From JAWUWD01 sp034112085 (GTDB lineage: Bacteria; Bacteroidota; Bacteroidia; Cytophagales; Cyclobacteriaceae): 7,593 nt of DNA. Positions 1 to 6,413 of the stretch are shown here, in pieces; positions within the stretch are counted from its first letter, which is position 1, and the number at the start of each line of letters is the position of its first letter. The translations under genes and the position numbers were made by a program. The notes beneath the pieces are model-generated. The model searched no databases. It was not told where the DNA came from and saw only the letters and a program-made list of their open reading frames with translations. The stretch covers positions 1 to 7,593 of the forward strand of contig JAWUWD010000156.1 in assembly GCA_034112085.1 (NCBI GenBank), read 5' to 3'.

Positions 1-79
1 TGGTAGGCTTACCTGCCAAACATAGATTGACTGCCATCATTTTAAACTCCCTATCGAAGTGTCTTCTTTCTCTTTTCAT
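1..79 (-). CDS. IS3-family transposase OrfA, N-terminal fragment (runs off window)
   Basis: The minus strand from 79 down encodes 26 residues beginning MKRERRHFDREFK and ending LCLAGKPT before the window edge. This matches the start of IS3-family OrfA proteins, which open with a basic patch and an (F/Y)-(D/S)-x-E-F-K motif, then the first helix of a helix-turn-helix (HTH_Tnp_1 type) that binds the element's terminal repeats. In complete elements OrfA is about 90-120 aa and OrfB, with the DDE catalytic domain, is made by a -1 frameshift; neither of those parts is visible here. The ATG at 79-77 is the natural start because nothing upstream in frame resembles OrfA. It points away from the fasciclin gene. 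The family call rests on pattern recognition of a short fragment. Confidence 0.75.
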   Translation of the reverse strand, partial: MKRERRHFDREFKMMAVNLCLAGKPT

Positions 80-139
80 TATCAGTAAATTTAAGACTTA
101 CGAGCTTAACTTACTGTCCGGTTAAATGTAGCAGGTTCA
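1..139 (-). mobile_element. End of an IS3-like insertion sequence (partial)
   Basis: Read on the minus strand, this stretch starts TGAACCTGCTAC at the position-139 end and reaches an ATG at 79, which opens a transposase OrfA reading frame running off the window. A TG terminus about 60 bp before orfA is the usual arrangement at the left end of IS3-family elements. The right boundary at 139/140 is placed where FAS1 protein homology resumes (Ser-Ile-Leu-Val-Glu-Ala-Leu from position 141) and where the plus strand reads ...GGTTCA, giving the CA end expected of the family. The boundary, the inverted repeat and the short target duplication cannot be confirmed without the other end of the element. 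Confidence 0.72.
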
Positions 140-1391
140 AAGTATATTGGTGGAGGCTTTGACGCTCTTCCCTGATTTAGTGACTTTGTTGAGTGCAGAT
201 GGTAACAATACAGTCTTCGCACCTGACAACGATGCATTTGTTGCTTTGTTAGGAGCAGTTGGTCAAACACAATTAAGTGATATTCCAGAATCTGTAATTA
301 GAGACATACTTACTTACCATGTGATTACTGGAGCCAATATCGCTTCAACTGATTTGACCGATGGTCAAACTGCTACTACAGCTTCTGGTGAAGATGTGAC
401 GATAGCTATCAACACTGACGGTGTATTTATTAGTGATGCGCAAGTCATCGAAGCTGACATAGAGGCAAATAATGGTATCATCCATATTGTAAAGAACGTG
501 ATGGTTCCCCCTTCAATAGCTCCTATTGTAGGAACTATCGTTGCACCTGCTTATTTCAATGTGAACTTTACAACATTGATTGCAGCTGTACTTGCCGCTG
601 ACCCATCAGTATTGACAACATTATTGGGTAATGGTACATCTAATGAAGGACTTACTCTATTCGCTCCAACTAATGATGCTTTTGTAGCTGCTGGAATCAC
701 AGAGCTACCTAATCAAGAAACATTAAATGCGGTATTGACTTATCATGTTATTGATGGAACAATAATGGCTTCTGGTCTACCAGCTACTGCTGTAGCTGCG
801 CCAGCTAAAATCACTACACTTGGTGGCGATTTCTATTTATCCAACAATGGTGGAGGAGTATATATCAACGGTAGCACACAAGTGACTGCAACAGATATCA
901 GCGGTTCCAATGGTGTGGTACATGTAATAGATAGAATGTTATTACCTCCATCAGAAACAGTTGTTAATATTGCGGTTGCTCTTTCAACTGCGGAAGACGC
1001 AGAATTCACAACTTTAGTAGCATTATTGACAGACCCAGCTCAGTCAGCTGTATTGACAGCTATCACTGGTGACGGTCCTTACACGATATTTGCTCCTACT
1101 GATGCTGCCTTTGCTGAAATAGTAGGTGTGACAAGTACATTGACAGATGCTCAAATATCGGAAGTATTGAAATATCATGTGATCGCTGCGCAAGTTTATT
1201 CAACAGATTTAGCAGATGGTTTATCTCCAGCAACAGTTAAAGCACAAACTCTTACTATAAATGTAGGTGATAATGTGACTATAACTGATAAAGATGACAC
1301 AAACATGGATGCTACTGTTACCGATGTGAACATTAACGGTACAAACGGTGTTATTCATGTGATAGACAAAGTACTTATACCAACATTATAA
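140..1391 (+). pseudogene. Three-domain fasciclin (FAS1) protein, 5' end removed by the IS
   Basis: The frame encodes three FAS1 (fasciclin/beta-Ig-H3) domains. Counting from a TTG at 147, each has the H1 motif (TVFAPDNDAF at 22-31, LFAPTNDAF at 171-179, IFAPTDAAF at 314-322), a central YHVI (57-60, 199-202, 343-346) and the H2 motif (NGIIHIVKNVMVPP at 109-122, NGVVHVIDRMLLPP at 255-268, NGVIHVIDKVLIP at 400-412). Such bacterial proteins are normally secreted or lipid-anchored and act in adhesion. Here there is no signal peptide and no ATG near the start. Domain 1 begins in the middle of its first helix, and in-frame stops (TAG at 129-131) lie inside the IS. The missing N-terminus probably lies beyond the element. 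A shortened protein could start at TTG 147 or GTG 150, but it would stay in the cytoplasm. I therefore call it a disrupted gene; the remaining 415 codons carry no lesion. Confidence 0.85.
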
Positions 1392-1429
1392 GTGTAAAGA
1401 GTTTCATAGGTGAGTTGTTGATTAGGTTT

Positions 1430-1464
1430 GAGCCGGTATTAAGTTTAATACCGGCTCTTTTTTT
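1430..1464 (+). terminator. Rho-independent terminator of the FAS1 gene
   Basis: A perfect 12-bp stem (GAGCCGGTATTA at 1430-1441 with TAATACCGGCTC at 1446-1457) closes an AGTT tetraloop and is followed by seven Ts. It begins 38 nt after the FAS1 stop codon and separates that gene from the SDR/DUF2867 gene. Confidence 0.93.
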
Positions 1465-1546
1465 ATCAATAATGAGTTTAAAAGAGTATAGAAAATTGAA
1501 AAGCTCAATGATCACTCGAGAAATTTCGTTATTATCATAAATAATA

Positions 1547-2974
1547 ATGCATATACTATTAACAGGTGCCACAGGATATATAGGCAAGCGACTTCTTCCC
1601 ATTTTAGTAGATGGAGGACATAAAGTTACTTGTTGCGTCAGAGATGTTGATAGGTTCAATCCTCCCGAATCGATTAAGTCAAAAATTAATGTCGTCCAAA
1701 TAGACCTTCTGGAAAAAGATAGTTTGAATAACATCCCAAAAGACATTGATGGTGCTTATTACTTGGTTCATTCGATGTCTGCTTCATCTGACTATCAAAA
1801 ATTGGAAGAAGAGTCAGCCATAAATTTTCGCATTGCTATGGGCGAAACTCATGTACAGCATGTCGTATATCTCAGTGGAATCGTAAATGAAGAAAATTTA
1901 TCAAAACATCTGTCTTCTAGAAAATCGGTAGAAATAGAACTAGGTAAAGGAAGTTATAATTTCACAACATTGAGAGCTGGTATCATTATAGGCTCAGGAA
2001 GTGCCTCCTTTGAGATTTTAAGAGATTTAGTTGAAAAACTTCCAATCATGGTCACCCCAAAATGGCTTAATACAAAGTGTCAATCCATTGGTATTTCTGA
2101 TGTTTTAGGTTTTTTGAACAAATCTATATTTAATGAAAAAGTATTCAATGAAAATTTCGACATAGGAGGCCCAGATATTCTTAGTTATAAAGAAATGTTG
2201 TTAGAATTTGCTGCGGTTAGAAACCTGAAAAGGAGAATATATACGGTCCCAGTGATGACGCCTAGGTTATCTTCATACTGGCTCTATTTTGTGACTTCCA
2301 CTTCTTACAAGCTGGCTGTCGCTTTAGTAAACAGTATGAAAGTAGAAGTGATTTGTCGCGATACTGCAATCAACGGCATACTAGGACAAACTCCACTAAG
2401 TTACAAAGAGTCATTGGCCAGGGCTTTTTCCAAAATTGAAGCCAATGCCATAGTTTCAAGTTGGAAAGATGCCTATGCTAGCAGTGGGATGAGTAGTCAT
2501 ATCTCAGAATTTGTACAAGTACCCACTTTTGGTTGCTATAAAGATGAGCGTAGATTAGTAATCAAGGATCAGGAAACGAGTATCAATAAAATCTGGAATA
2601 TTGGTGGAACAACAGGTTGGTACCACGGAGATTGGCTGTGGAAGTTAAGAGGATATCTTGACAAGCTCTCTGGTGGAGTTGGTCTAAGAAGAGGTCGAAC
2701 GAATTCAAATGTTTTACAAGCAGGAGATGCATTGGACTTTTGGAGAGTCTTGTATGCTAACAAAGAGGAAGGTAGATTGCTCTTATTTGCTGAAATGAAA
2801 TTACCTGGAGAAGCTTGGCTAGAATTCAAAATCGTCTCTGGAGAACTTGTACAAACAGCAACATTTAGGCCTTTAGGGCTTTTAGGTAGGTTATATTGGA
2901 TGATGGTCATCCCCTTTCATGAAGTATTATTTAGAGGCTTGATCAGTAAGCTGGTGGCAGTCGATAAATCCTAA
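1547..2974 (+). CDS. Atypical SDR oxidoreductase with C-terminal DUF2867 domain
   Basis: This 475-aa protein starts with a Rossmann fold of the extended/atypical SDR type: the nucleotide-binding loop TGATGYIG is at residues 6-13 and an LVHSM strand end at 73-77. It has the conserved NDUFA9-like stretch YLSGIV (108-113), HLSSRKSVE (121-129) and LRAGIIIGSGSASFE (142-156). There is no classical YxxxK catalytic pair, so the reaction is unknown; it may bind NAD(P) without being a typical dehydrogenase. From about 330 to 470 follows DUF2867, an SRPBCC-like lipid or ligand-binding fold, with GGTTGWY (353-359), GGVGLRRGR (376-384) and GEAWLEF (421-427). The length is normal for this fusion. The gene sits 82 bp after a terminator, so it should have its own promoter there, although I see no convincing TTG/TAnnTTTG pair. 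The genes downstream are often found with it near photolyase, cryptochrome or carotenoid genes in Bacteroidota, suggesting a light or oxidative stress role (inference). Confidence 0.92.
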   Translation: MHILLTGATGYIGKRLLPILVDGGHKVTCCVRDVDRFNPPESIKSKINVVQIDLLEKDSLNNIPKDIDGAYYLVHSMSASSDYQKLEEESAINFRIAMGETHVQHVVYLSGIVNEENLSKHLSSRKSVEIELGKGSYNFTTLRAGIIIGSGSASFEILRDLVEKLPIMVTPKWLNTKCQSIGISDVLGFLNKSIFNEKVFNENFDIGGPDILSYKEMLLEFAAVRNLKRRIYTVPVMTPRLSSYWLYFVTSTSYKLAVALVNSMKVEVICRDTAINGILGQTPLSYKESLARAFSKIEANAIVSSWKDAYASSGMSSHISEFVQVPTFGCYKDERRLVIKDQETSINKIWNIGGTTGWYHGDWLWKLRGYLDKLSGGVGLRRGRTNSNVLQAGDALDFWRVLYANKEEGRLLLFAEMKLPGEAWLEFKIVSGELVQTATFRPLGLLGRLYWMMVIPFHEVLFRGLISKLVAVDKS

Positions 2975-3061
2975 GATTACCAAATTAGAATATTGTTATT
3001 AAATCATAAACCAAAGAGCTAGGCGCCCTTTGAAGACAAAAACACAATAAAGAATTCAATT

Positions 3062-3235
3062 ATGTTCGGATTATTTAAAAAGAAAACACAAGTCGAAAAG
3101 CTCGAAGAGAGCTATAAGAAATTGCTCCATGATGCGTTTAAGCTTTCTACTACTAATAGAAAACAGAGTGACTTGAAATCTGCGGAAGCCGATGGTTTAC
3201 TTAAGCAAATTGAATTTTTACAAAAGAATTATTAG
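3062..3235 (+). CDS. Small Lacal_2735-family protein (57 aa)
   Basis: The frame encodes 57 residues starting MFGLFKKKTQVEKLEESYKK. The pattern is a short hydrophobic-basic N-terminus (MFGLFKKK), a charged helix with heptad-like spacing (residues 9-27), the conserved STTNRKQSD stretch (29-37) and a second amphipathic helix to the end. This is the make-up of the small Lacal_2735 proteins of marine Bacteroidota, whose function is unknown; the predicted shape is a two-helix hairpin or coiled coil. It lies 87 bp after the SDR/DUF2867 gene, and its TAG stop touches the ATG of the SRPBCC gene with no bases between, which implies co-translation of the two. The ATG is preceded by an A-rich stretch (ACACAATAAAG) and no clear Shine-Dalgarno sequence, usual for this phylum. 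Its size, codon pattern and conservation argue for a real gene. Confidence 0.85.
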   Translation: MFGLFKKKTQVEKLEESYKKLLHDAFKLSTTNRKQSDLKSAEADGLLKQIEFLQKNY

Positions 3236-3691
3236 ATGGGATTTTATCAATTCAAACAATCACAACTATTTCAGTACTCGGTTGATGAATTGTGGGATTT
3301 TATTTCAAGTCCTAAAAACCTTAAACTAATTACCCCAGATTATATGGGCTTTGATATCACCTCTTCTGATCTACCAGATAAGATGTACGAAGGAATGATA
3401 ATCAGCTATAAAGTATCCCCATTGATGGGCATCAAAACCACTTGGGTGACAGAAATCACCCATTTGAAAGACAAAGAATACTTCGTAGATGAACAACGAG
3501 TTGGCCCCTATAAGCTATGGCATCACCAGCACTTTCTAGAAGCTACATCAGATGGTACACTGATGAAAGATATTGTAAGTTATCAGCCTCCGTTTGGGTA
3601 CTTAGGGGATATCGTCAATAGTCTTATTATCGAGAAGAAGTTGGAAGAAATATTCACTTATAGAACTAAGGTATTAGAAGAGTTATTTTAA
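3236..3691 (+). CDS. SRPBCC-family ligand-binding protein
   Basis: This 151-aa protein has the START/Bet v1-like (SRPBCC) pattern: an opening strand (FKQSQLFQYSVDELWDFIS, with the typical S-x-D-E-L-W-x-F helix at 15-23), SPKNLKLITP (25-34), the central strands GIKTTWVTEITH (65-76), the signature YFVDEQRVGPYKLWHHQH (82-99), and a long C-terminal helix (residues 127-150) that closes the cavity. Such proteins bind hydrophobic ligands; this subgroup is often mislabelled as a cell division or epimerase protein and its ligand is unknown. Length is full. The start is fixed by its zero-base junction with the upstream 57-aa gene. It pairs functionally with the DUF2867 fold encoded two genes upstream, which is also SRPBCC-like, so both may handle the same lipophilic molecule such as a carotenoid or quinone; that part is inference. 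Confidence 0.88.
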   Translation: MGFYQFKQSQLFQYSVDELWDFISSPKNLKLITPDYMGFDITSSDLPDKMYEGMIISYKVSPLMGIKTTWVTEITHLKDKEYFVDEQRVGPYKLWHHQHFLEATSDGTLMKDIVSYQPPFGYLGDIVNSLIIEKKLEEIFTYRTKVLEELF

Positions 3692-3717
3692 CTTGAAAGT
3701 GTTGTAAGAACAGGAAT

Positions 3718-3737
3718 TTGTGTTAGTCCTTCTTCAA
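3718..3737 (+). promoter_or_regulatory. Putative AraC-protein operator, copy 1 (in front of araC)
   Basis: TTGTGTTAGTCCTTCTTCAA lies 25 bp before the araC-type start codon and matches a second element at 4676-4695 at 17 of 20 positions. A further GTGTT occurs exactly 21 bp upstream (3699-3703 against 3720-3724), the two-helical-turn spacing typical of AraC-family half-sites. Autoregulation is the simplest reading. Its placement just upstream of the candidate -7 box would suit activation by contact with RNA polymerase. Confidence 0.55.
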
Positions 3738-3746
3738 CTCAATATA

Positions 3747-3754
3747 TACCTTTG
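3747..3754 (+). promoter_or_regulatory. Possible Bacteroidota -7 promoter box for araC
   Basis: TACCTTTG fits the Bacteroidota -7 consensus TAnnTTTG. No TTG lies at the right distance for a normal -33 box, as expected for an activator-dependent promoter. The predicted transcription start falls within a few bases of the ATG at 3763, so the message would have almost no leader. An 8-bp match with four fixed bases clustered in AT-rich DNA can occur by chance. Confidence 0.3.
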
Positions 3755-3762
3755 GTAAAAAA

Positions 3763-4671
3763 ATGGGTAACAGCATCATACATTCAAAGTCAATCAGTGA
3801 ATTGCTTCAAGGCATGAGGTTAGAGAAGCCCACACACCCTCTGATCACTATTATCGATACGGCAAAATTAGGGTATGGAGAAGAAACCATTGGCGCAAGA
3901 TACAGCTCATCTATGTATTGCATTGCACTAAAAGACTCGGGGTGTGGCATTAACTATGGCAGGAATACGTATGACTTCGATGAAGGTGTTCTGATCTTCA
4001 CAGCTCCTAATCAAGTAATCACCTTAACCAAAGCACAAGAGCTTGGAGAAGTCAATGGCTGGATGCTCTACTTCCACCCCGACTTGATAAGAAACACTGC
4101 CCTAGGCACCAAAATTGACGACTATAGTTTTTTCAATTATGAAGTCCATGAAGCGCTGCACCTTTCAGACCAGGAACAATCGACATTGACTGATTGTATC
4201 ACAATGGTTCAACACGAGATAAAAGAACGCATTGATAACCACAGTCAGCAAGTACTGGTTTCGCATATTGAACTCTTACTAAACTATAGCACGCGATTCT
4301 ATGAGCGCCAGTTCAATACACGCACCAACCAAATCAAGGACATCGTTTCTCAGTTCGAAAGAGAACTTAAGGGCTATTACAAAGAGAAGAAAGCACTCGA
4401 ATTTGGTGTTCCCACCATTCAGCGTTTTGCAGATAGTGCGCATATCTCTCAACACTATTTCAGTGACCTAATCAAGAAGGAAACAGGACGAGCACCCAAG
4501 GATCACATCAACGAATATGTGGTTGAGCAAGCCAAAAACATGATCCTAGGCACAGAGCAGTCCATTAGTGAAATCGCTTATGAGCTTGGATTCAATTATC
4601 CTCATTATTTCACGCGACTTTTTAAGTCCAAGACGGGGCGAACTCCAGTGGAATATAGAAGCTTAAATTAG
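3763..4671 (+). CDS. AraC-family transcriptional regulator
   Basis: This 302-aa protein has the usual two-part build. Residues about 20-180 form a beta-rich cupin-like sensor region (YCIALKDSGCGINYGRNTYDF at 52-72, then a GWMLYFHPDLIR strand at 99-110). Residues 217-299 form the DNA-binding domain with two helix-turn-helix motifs: TIQRFADSAHISQHYFSDLIKKETG (218-242), and ISEIAYELGFNYPHYFTRLFKSKTGRTPVEYR (268-299), the standard AraC signature. The inducer cannot be told from sequence. Regulator plus SDR oxidoreductase side by side is a common pairing in this phylum, so it most likely controls the SDR gene 93 bp downstream, and formerly the nitroreductase behind it. A shared 20-bp element before both genes supports this. 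The ATG at 3763 is preceded by an A-run and fits the family length. Confidence 0.94.
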   Translation: MGNSIIHSKSISELLQGMRLEKPTHPLITIIDTAKLGYGEETIGARYSSSMYCIALKDSGCGINYGRNTYDFDEGVLIFTAPNQVITLTKAQELGEVNGWMLYFHPDLIRNTALGTKIDDYSFFNYEVHEALHLSDQEQSTLTDCITMVQHEIKERIDNHSQQVLVSHIELLLNYSTRFYERQFNTRTNQIKDIVSQFERELKGYYKEKKALEFGVPTIQRFADSAHISQHYFSDLIKKETGRAPKDHINEYVVEQAKNMILGTEQSISEIAYELGFNYPHYFTRLFKSKTGRTPVEYRSLN

Positions 4672-4675
4672 CAAC

Positions 4676-4695
4676 TTGTGTTAGACCCTCTGCAA
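4676..4695 (+). promoter_or_regulatory. Putative AraC-protein operator, copy 2 (in front of the SDR gene)
   Basis: TTGTGTTAGACCCTCTGCAA matches the element in front of araC at 17 of 20 positions, with two further matching As just upstream. A weaker second copy, TGTG-C-AGTCC (4698-4706, one base shorter inside), begins 21 bp further on, again the spacing used by AraC-type direct repeats. It lies 69 bp before the SDR start codon. Conservation in non-coding DNA before two neighbouring genes suggests a binding site of the adjacent regulator. Confidence 0.55.
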
Positions 4696-4764
4696 TCTGT
4701 GCAGTCCTAGCCAATCATTAATCAATAGTTTTGAATCAGCATATACTTTAAACCATAAAATAAT

Positions 4765-5742
4765 ATGACAAATCAAATCAAAACCCTTCACCTCGATGAT
4801 GTAATAAACAATCATTCTCAAGACATGACCAATAAAGTAGTGGTTATCACGGGTACTACCAGTGGAACTGGTTTTATCTGTGCTAGAGAATTAGCAAAGA
4901 AGGGAGCAAAAGTCATTCTCCTAAATCGCAAAAGTGAAAGGTCACAAAATTCGCTTACGCAATTGCAAGAAGCTGTTCCTAATGCAAATTTCGATGCTAT
5001 TGATTGTGATTTACAAAGCCAAGATAGTGTCAGAAGTGCTATAGAAACGATTAAGTCAAAATACGATTTGATCGATGTGCTTGTAAATAATGCCGGAGTG
5101 ATGGCACTGAAGGACCAAGCTACCGTGGATGGCTATGACGTACAGATGCAGACCAATGTTATTTCCCATTTCTTTATCACAAAGGAATTATTTCCGCTGC
5201 TTAAGAAAAGTGAGGCTGCACGAATTGTGAATCATAGCTCAATGGCGAGATTAGGAGGGCCTCTGAAGATGGAATACTTCGGGAAAAACGGTGGTAATCT
5301 CGGAGGCGATGAAGCGGGACAAGAAAACCCTGGATTCGGAGGACCAAGATGGGAACGCTATCACCAGACGAAATTAGCCAATGCAGTCTTTACCTACGGA
5401 TTGAAAAATAAACTAGAAGAAGCCAAAATTACAAATGTGATTCCTCTTTTGGCTCATCCCGGTCTCGCGCGAACCAATCTTCAGGTGACCACAGCAGAAG
5501 ATGGGGGAATGGACGCAGAATCAGAATTTATGAATCAAGCGCAATCACCTGAAGATGGCGCTACAGGAATCATTCGAGCAGCAATGGATCCGGAAGCCAA
5601 GGCTGGAAATTTCTATGGGCCAATGGCTGGATGGAGTGGTTTTCCTGACTTATTGATACCAGAAGATCTTCTTTCTGATGAATCGAATATTAACATTCTT
5701 TGGGAGGGCGGTGAAAAAGCCGTTGGAGCATTCAGTTTATAA
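4765..5742 (+). CDS. Classical SDR-family NAD(P)-dependent oxidoreductase
   Basis: This 325-aa protein resembles the retinol dehydrogenase/WW-oxidoreductase-like group of short-chain dehydrogenases. Visible motifs are the cofactor loop TGTTSGTG (29-36; the usual Ile of TGxxxGIG is Thr), the CDL acid (81-83), NNAG (108-111), the catalytic Asn in QTNV (129-132), catalytic Ser in HSS (157-159) and YHQTK giving Tyr199 and Lys203, all in order. The R55 in LNRKSE after strand 2 suggests preference for NADP. The loop between the Ser strand and the active Tyr (about 163-195) is longer than in the shortest SDRs, as in retinol dehydrogenase-like members. HPGLARTNL (231-239) is the post-active-site signature. 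Substrate is unknown, probably an aldehyde, ketone or alcohol. The gene follows araC and was probably co-transcribed with the decayed nitroreductase 40 bp downstream. Confidence 0.94.
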   Translation: MTNQIKTLHLDDVINNHSQDMTNKVVVITGTTSGTGFICARELAKKGAKVILLNRKSERSQNSLTQLQEAVPNANFDAIDCDLQSQDSVRSAIETIKSKYDLIDVLVNNAGVMALKDQATVDGYDVQMQTNVISHFFITKELFPLLKKSEAARIVNHSSMARLGGPLKMEYFGKNGGNLGGDEAGQENPGFGGPRWERYHQTKLANAVFTYGLKNKLEEAKITNVIPLLAHPGLARTNLQVTTAEDGGMDAESEFMNQAQSPEDGATGIIRAAMDPEAKAGNFYGPMAGWSGFPDLLIPEDLLSDESNINILWEGGEKAVGAFSL

Positions 5743-5782
5743 TTCCGATTAACAGTTATACTAAAATTAGAGAATAGATAAA

Positions 5783-6066
5783 ATGGAATTATTAGACAAA
5801 TTAAATTGGGGATACGCTGCTAAAGCCGTGAATGGCAAAAAAGTAGCATAGGAAAAGGTAGACAACATCATTGAAGCGGCCTCTCTTGCCCCTACTTCAA
5901 GTGGACTACAGCCGTTTGAAATCATCATGATTACTAATCAGGAGATCAAGGACTTAGAAGCTGTGTTTTGCTTCCAATAGGTTATCGCGATGAGGAGAAT
6001 GACTGGTTGGTCAATCTTACTAAAGTGAGAAAAAGTAAAGAAGATTTAGTCACTGTTATTGACTAG
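5783..6066 (+). pseudogene. Nitroreductase (NfsB-like) remnant with internal deletion
   Basis: The reading frame from ATG 5783 gives the start of a nitroreductase, MELLDKLNWGYAAKAVNGKK, is stopped by TAG at codon 23 (5849-5851, where relatives usually have a Gln or similar), and continues in the same frame as EKVDNIIEAASLAPTSSGLQ, the flavin-binding N-terminal region. From about 5965, two bases out of frame, the protein end resumes as VLLPIGYRDEENDWL then VNLTKVRKSKEDL, ending at TAG 6064-6066. Family members are about 205-215 aa; only about 57 + 34 residues remain, so roughly 115-120 codons, including most FMN contacts, are missing between about 5953 and 5965. Such enzymes are FMN-dependent NAD(P)H oxidoreductases acting on nitroaromatics and quinones. 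It follows the SDR gene by 40 bp and would have been in the AraC-controlled operon. Three lesions (nonsense, deletion, frame change) make it non-functional. Confidence 0.9.
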
Positions 6067-6100
6067 TCATCCAAAAAAAGTAGCTAACAGCTATCGTAGT

Positions 6101-6136
6101 AAAAGCGGTTTGGAAGAAATTCTAAACCGTTTTTTT
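6101..6136 (+). terminator. Rho-independent terminator behind the nitroreductase remnant
   Basis: CGGTTTGGA (6106-6114) pairs with TCTAAACCG (6121-6129) over nine base pairs, one of them G-U, around an AGAAAT loop. Seven Ts follow and a run of four As precedes. It sits 35 nt after the last nitroreductase codon and ends the araC-SDR-nitroreductase region. Survival of the terminator agrees with recent decay of the gene. Confidence 0.85.
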
Positions 6137-6361
6137 GTGTGAAAAAACACTTTTTGATATGAGTCCCCCCTATTATTCATACGCTTGATACCAGAGTAAT
6201 GAAAGATCGCTAGCATAAGTAACCTCAGAAAAAGGATTCTATCGGACTTGGTAAGTAGGATATTACTCGTGCACTTGTAGAAGTGTTATGATCTGAAAGC
6301 AATGACCTCAATGTTTTTATGAGTTCTACTATAAATAATATAGCTTAGCTCATAATATTAT

Positions 6362-6381
6362 ATAAACGCCATGGCGTTTAT
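6362..6381. repeat. Perfect 20-bp palindrome
   Basis: ATAAACGCCATGGCGTTTAT is its own reverse complement over all 20 bases and lies 32 bp before the VOC start codon. There is no loop and no following T-run, so it is not a normal terminator. A dimeric repressor site, or the stem of the larger structured spacer, would fit. Confidence 0.75.
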
Positions 6382-6413
6382 CGAAATGTTGGCAGTAATT
6401 AAACAGCGAAAAG

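Larger units (their letters stand above)
6081..6394 (+). other. Gene-free spacer with nested inverted repeats (cassette-boundary candidate 1)
   Basis: The 347 bases between the nitroreductase remnant and the VOC gene contain no credible reading frame. Besides the terminator they hold a long imperfect inverted repeat: TATGAG...TATTATTCAT (6158-6180) against ATAAATAATA...CTCATA (6331-6354), matching 6/6 and 9/10 at the two ends. Outside it lie GCTAACAGCTATCGTA (6083-6098) and, on the opposite strand near 6380-6394, GCCAACATTTCGATA, which are similar. The spacer ends in GTTGGCA (6388-6394), 19 nt before the VOC start codon. The second spacer at 6879-7150 has the same plan. An attC-like recombination site is one possible reading; a decayed small mobile element is another. 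Confidence 0.4.

Noticed and set aside
1465..1546. Promoter of the SDR/DUF2867 gene
   Set aside because: A promoter is expected here, but I found no TTG/TAnnTTTG pair at proper spacing and will not name a site.
1375..1746. Minus-strand open frame of 123 codons
   Set aside because: It runs antisense through the terminator and the Rossmann start of the SDR/DUF2867 gene and has no recognisable domain.
2569..2910. Minus-strand open frame of 113 codons
   Set aside because: It is the antisense shadow of the conserved DUF2867 domain.
3012..3032. Inverted repeat CAAAG...CTTTG between the SDR/DUF2867 gene and the 57-aa gene as a terminator
   Set aside because: The stem is only five plus two base pairs with a mismatch, and no T-run follows.
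5849..5851. TAG in the nitroreductase as a recoded codon (pyrrolysine or readthrough)
   Set aside because: The same gene also has a large internal deletion and a frame change, so the stop is simply one of several lesions.
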